NCBI GenBank assembly: GCA_003990745.1
Contig: RBNI01007085.1
Coordinates: 1 to 10,669, forward strand
Direction of reading: 5' to 3'
Origin: Jimgerdemannia flammicorona
Lineage: Eukaryota > Mucoromycota > Endogonomycetes > Endogonales > Endogonaceae
Length of the DNA stretch: 10,669 bases
Shown: positions 7,474 to 10,669 of the stretch, piece by piece
Position numbering within the stretch: position 1 is the stretch's first letter
Layout: each line of letters starts with the position of its first letter
Notes under the pieces: generated by a model
What the model was told of the DNA's origin: nothing
Database searches by the model: none
What the model saw: only the letters and a program-made list of their open reading frames with translations
Made by a program: the position numbers and the translations under genes

Positions 7474-8682
7474 TCACCCTTGGTGCACCCGTGGCGTTCT
7501 TGCCCAAAGTACCCCATTAAAACATGACTCGTTCCTCTCTCTGAACCCATGCCGTTCCAATATATTATTTGTCGCAATCGAGAAAGGTTTCATGAAGCGT
7601 ATATCCTCGAGCTTCTCGCAGTTCTCCACGACGGTGCGAAAGAATGGTGTCACAGTACCGGAAAACGAAAACATGTGCAGATATTTGAGGCTCGGCCAGA
7701 GCACACTGTCACTTTCGACGGTGTGGTTGTAATTGATGCGCGAAATGTCGAGGACCTCGAGGAGCGGGAGGTGGACGCCGGCGAGAAATTCAAGAAAGCA
7801 GTCGGCCGCAAAGTTGCGTATATTGTTGCCAGGGAGGCCGAGGTAGCCAAGAGTGTTGGTGCAGGCCAGGACGATGACAGGGAGGTGGCACGAGAAGACG
7901 ACAGAGATGTCTTCGTCGTACAATAAAAGATTGTTGCCGAGATCAAAGTGTGTGAGAGTCGGCGGCGGACGGTGAGCGAGGCAGGCAATGATTGGTTCGA
8001 AGGAGACAGTGTTGTGCTGGTTGTGGATAGATAAGTGGCGGAGGGTGGGCCAGGCGGCGACAGTGGATGCGAGATCAGCGGCGGGAGCGATGAGCGTGCA
8101 CCGGTCGAAGCGCGCGGTGTGAATCCTGGAGCAGGAGCGGAGAACATGGAGGAAGCGCGGGGTTATCTCGACGGCGTCAAGATAAATGTAGGAGAGATTG
8201 GTGCGGAAGTTGCAAATGAGCTGGACGATGGGGATGTGGTGCTTCCGAAAGACCCAGCGGAGGTGGAGCTCAGTGACGGCTTTGAGGTGAGGACTGAATC
8301 TGGAAACAAGTTGGCCTAGTCCTTTCACGCCATTTCTGTGGTTCCGTCGATTCGAGTCCTCGCCTTTCGAGTTTCAGCGCGCCGAGAAGCTGGACGATGG
8401 GATCCACGTGTTGAGGGTCGGGCTGCTCCATGTCGTTATTCTTGAAAAGTTGGAGCACGTCAATGTGGACCCGGTCCACGAGCGTTCTGTTCGCCAACCC
8501 GCAGTGTTTTGCCAGCGTCATGAGGTACGCGAGGTATTTGAGATCCGGTATGGTGTACTGGTGGAGGTCGAGTTGGAGGCGGGGAAGGAAATGGAAAGCG
8601 CAGTGCAGGATATGAGGTCCAGTAGGTCATGCTTAATTTCTTCAAAGATTTGAAGAAGGAGCTCCGCGGGGAAATGTGGCAT
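7474..8682 (-). CDS. F-box/leucine-rich-repeat-like protein, frame-disrupted near its N-terminus
   Basis: F-box/LRR proteins recruit substrates to SCF (Skp1-cullin) ubiquitin ligases: the F-box binds Skp1 and the repeats bind the substrate. Reading from ATG at 8682, an F-box-like start (FPAELLLQIFEEI, then DLLDLISCTALS) ends at a TGA at 8518. The following 80 or so residues (LQLDLHQYTIPDLKYLAYLM onward) are in another frame, open 8626-8270. The body returns to the first frame, open from 8373 to a TGA at 7474, about 300 residues. It shows irregular LRR-like segments: LTHFDLGNN, LGYLGLPGNN, LEVLDIS, LKYLHMF. The first shift behaves like one missing base, perhaps in the C4 run at 8581-8584, and the second like one extra base. 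I found no GT-AG intron that fixes either. It may be a pseudogene or carry two sequence errors. A full product would be near 400 residues, with the F-box shorter than usual. Confidence 0.72.
8518..8682 (-). other. F-box-like N-terminal segment ending in a premature stop
   Basis: This 54-codon frame encodes MPHFPAELLLQIFEEIKHDL and continues DLISCTALSISF. The pattern Pro-x-Glu-Leu-Leu-x-x-Ile-Phe followed by Asp-Leu-Leu is the first half of an F-box. After Phe33 the reading turns into a Ser/Thr-rich tail of no family character and stops at 8518, while the family-like sequence carries on in the next frame. There is no GT in the critical first 100 nt to act as a donor. Confidence 0.55.
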
Positions 8683-9268
8683 GGTGAAAGCGACAGAAGG
8701 GGCGCAGCGAACCCAACACGTGTTCTCTCAAGAATGATAACCCCCATCGACCGTAATACCTGGGAACCTTGTGCCCGACATGTCCCTTTTGGCAACGACT
8801 GGCAAAAAACTATCGCTGGAGAAGAAATAATAAATTTTTAGAATAATATTGACATCCAATTGCACAACAGGATCAGGTCAGCGCTTCTACTGAGTACAGA
8901 CGATGCTCAATCTCTGAAACCCCCTTTTGATGCCGATGTAAGGATTTGGGCGTGTGAGATTATCCCGGTCGTATTTAGGGATAGATAGCAATTTTTGGAG
9001 AGGAGTATGATCTGCGGACTTCAAGATATATATATTTTAGAATAAAATCCGAAGAAAAAATATATCTATTCATTTATATCATCTAACTAATCGTTACCGA
9101 GATCACGTTAGCTATTGAACTGTACTACCTTTTCACCAGGTGATATGTCTGCTACGCACTAAAACTAGGCTAGAAATCACGGAGCAGACCCTTGATCTCT
9201 CGCGAGGAGTCCTCTATACCCATTTTACCAAATGTGTTCGACGTGCGTCTTCAGGCTAATGAGACGGA
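8683..9268. other. 5' flank of the F-box gene and AT-rich intergenic DNA
   Basis: The part nearest the gene (8683-8800) is GC-richer and carries a CACGTG E-box at 8717-8722, about 35 bp upstream of the F-box ATG. The rest is AT-rich with TATATATATTTTAGAATAAA near 9027-9046. No supported coding frame. Confidence 0.45.
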
Positions 9269-9550
9269 TCATGATGGTTTGAAAGATGGAAGGGCCAGAG
9301 TAGCATTCATATATATACATAATACAATGTTACTTTGACGAGCGTGATGATTAAATATCAAAGAAACCGATGGTATTGACAATCGCCAGCGTCCCGTTTC
9401 TTGAAGTTTTGCGGTCATTCTCTTTCTCAACTGCTGAGATCCTGGTTCTATGTCGTAGACAGAAATAATTCGCTCAATATAATTATGGATATGAGCCATT
9501 AACACACGTGCGAGCCGAACACGTGAAATTGTGTCGGGTGGCTGGGCCAT
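9269..9550 (-). CDS. Hypothetical small protein, 93 codons (low confidence)
   Basis: The protein is not recognised. The frame runs from ATG at 9550 (MAQPPDTISRVRLARVLMAH) through a helix-like, basic-acidic mixed stretch (IERIISVYDIEPGSQQLRKR), and ends at 9269. The first 55 residues look protein-like. The last 35 (from about SLIFNH) look like non-coding readthrough, so the true exon may end near 9385, but I see no strong donor there. Two CACGTG sites lie inside the first codons. It may be one exon of a longer gene or chance. Confidence 0.22.
   Translation of the reverse strand: MAQPPDTISRVRLARVLMAHIHNYIERIISVYDIEPGSQQLRKRMTAKLQETGRWRLSIPSVSLIFNHHARQSNIVLCIYMNATLALPSFKPS
9505..9525. promoter_or_regulatory. 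Second E-box pair, CACGTG-N9-CACGTG
   Basis: CACGTG lies at 9505-9510 and 9520-9525, 15 bp apart start to start. On the minus strand both are followed by T, giving a CACGTGT direct repeat. It overlaps the start of the hypothetical frame at 9269-9550. If that frame is not a gene, this is simply a paired bHLH-type site in intergenic DNA. Confidence 0.3.
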
Positions 9551-9965
9551 GTCGTGTCAAGGAATCCCAGATCATTGCTTACACATGTGTCCACAGCTTT
9601 CGCCGCAAGCTCATTTCTGTCAATCGATGCCTGCCATCATACAACCGTCAGGATGGCGGAAAGCAACAGGTACGCATCATGTCGAATCGTGAGTATTGCG
9701 GATGGTATAAGGAGGGCGTGGGATGGATTGACAGCTTTCGAGGGGTGCACCCTCCAACGGAATGGTTTGCCCATAGCGGGTCAAATAACGGCGTGAAGCA
9801 TTGAAGTATTCCACTACCATTTCTTAATAACCCTCTTCCTAACACCTGCGTATCTTTAATTTCATAATCCGTAACCGACCATTCACCCCTCACCTTCTCA
9901 CGCCGTTGGGTGCTGGTCGCACACGGCAGGATATCGGAGCCAGCGATCGACCAAGAGAAGGCATG
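9551..9965. other. Stretch with no resolved gene
   Basis: All three plus frames and one minus frame stay open for 80-100 codons in parts of 9508-9893. That usually reflects base composition rather than coding. The segment 9652-9796 (plus strand, MAESNRYASCRIVSIADGIR) is the most protein-like, but it has no domain or splice support. Confidence 0.4.
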
Positions 9966-10235
9966 CTAGCTAGCCAACCAATCGCTTCCATCGGACACAA
10001 GCGGCTGGTGGAAGCTGCCGTAGTCGTCGTATGACGGTCCAGCGCTGGGCCGTCGAGGATGCAGGCCTTCCATTGGTGACAGTGTGTATTCTTTTGTACA
10101 TATTAATTTATCAATTTCGGATGCGCTGGAGGGGATTTGCCGTAGGCGATTCACACCTCAACACATCTCATGATCAGCTCCCATTTTCTCTTTAAGCTTC
10201 AGAACGGCAACATCATCCTCTACTGAGCGCGACTG
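9966..10235 (-). CDS. Possible 3' end of a multi-exon gene (unresolved, low confidence)
   Basis: The protein is not recognised. Two minus-strand segments look coding. The first (10235-10158) reads SVEDDVAVLKLKEKMGADHE, helix-like and charged, and is preceded by CTGAC then CTCAG (acceptor at 10223), the usual fungal branch-acceptor spacing. The second (open 10154-9966, clearest from 10073) reads MEGLHPRRPSAGPSYDDYGS and ends WLAS before a TAG at 9966, with C/G-ending codons. They can be joined by a 96-nt intron (GTTGAG at 10162 to GGAAG near 10067) or a 39-nt one (GTGTTG at 10164), both phase-consistent. Upstream exons would lie toward the right edge, and the gene may run off the contig. Confidence 0.27.
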
Positions 10236-10649
10236 TCAGCCGTCTAGCTCAAGGTGCATAAGGTTTCATCGTGGCCCACTTAAAGCCATTGCTTGAAGGT
10301 GCGTTCGGTTTGGATCGACTGCTTATGTTTGTCGTTTGTGGCAAAGCCATTAAACCACTATATTCAAACTCCCACGCGCATCATTCACAGGCGAACACTA
10401 TTTGAAAGTACTTACTACCGTTGGCATCCCATGCCCTTTTTACGGCGCAGGCGGCCATACGTCAAGCGACCAGGGTGTGCTGCTCAAAACGCCGTAACCA
10501 CGGCGATGACATCGGATAAAAGGATCGTTTGCGTTGGTGTTGACTAGGTGGGTAAGCATTACGAGTCTTGAATGAGCCTGGCATATTGCGGTTGCAATCT
10601 GGGCGGGGAGGGCACGAGTATCTTGATACCCAGAAATTCGTTGATGTTC
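10236..10649. other. Right-edge stretch; open frame running off the contig, not resolved
   Basis: On the minus strand a frame is open from the T tract at the edge down to a TAA at 10440 (70 codons, ending SLDVWPPAP), but the other two minus frames are also open for 30-60 codons in the same interval, so coding is not shown. It may hold upstream exons of the candidate gene at 9966-10235. Confidence 0.35.
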
Positions 10650-10669
10650 TTTTTTTTTTTTTTTTTTTT
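10650..10669. repeat. T20 homopolymer at right edge
   Basis: The window ends in 20 consecutive T. Paired with the A32 at the left edge, it points to an assembly bounded by homopolymers. Confidence 0.95.

Noticed and set aside
7549..8319. Plus-strand frames at 7549-7926 and 8035-8319 rich in Glu, Val, Arg and Gly
   Set aside because: They are antisense shadows of the GC-rich F-box/LRR body, which has clear family-like sequence on the minus strand.
8312..8359. tRNA-like A box (TGGCCTAGTCC) and B box (GATTCGAGTCC)
   Set aside because: The bases around the T loop do not pair, no acceptor stem or anticodon arm can be drawn, and the site lies inside the F-box/LRR coding region.

Overview
This looks like nuclear DNA of a filamentous fungus, most likely an agaricomycete-type basidiomycete. 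The evidence is a short GT-AG intron that splits a codon inside a bHLH domain, F-box/leucine-rich-repeat protein style sequence, eukaryotic gene spacing, and long A/T tracts in AT-rich intergenic DNA. No bacterial-style gene packing, ribosome binding sites, rRNA, tRNA or CRISPR array is visible. The window starts in a run of 32 A and ends in a run of 20 T, so it is probably a whole contig bounded by homopolymers that stopped assembly. Any gene near either edge may therefore be cut.

Layout: 1-2422 has no confident gene. It does hold a cluster of four TGACGT sites just before a plausible two-exon small gene (243-563, +), and a pair of CACGTG E-boxes at 2159-2173. At 2580-3731 on the minus strand lies the best-supported gene, a bHLH transcription factor with one 87-nt intron (3020-3106). 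From 3732 to 7473 the DNA is mostly intergenic: short repeats, homopolymer tracts (including a T27/A26 inverted pair), a TAAAA-rich microsatellite, and a few exon-like segments, the best at 6122-6454 (minus). At 7474-8682 on the minus strand is an F-box/LRR-like gene whose frame shifts out and back within about 250 bp. The right end (8683-10669) is intergenic-like apart from short minus-strand exon-like pieces at 9269-9550 and 9966-10235.

The two recognised genes have no operon-like link. One is a predicted DNA-binding regulator of the E-box-binding class. The other is a predicted substrate-recognition subunit of an SCF ubiquitin ligase. The one thread across the window is that CACGTG, the site expected for this bHLH class, occurs eight times and twice as close pairs. 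I did not find a convincing new multi-gene system.
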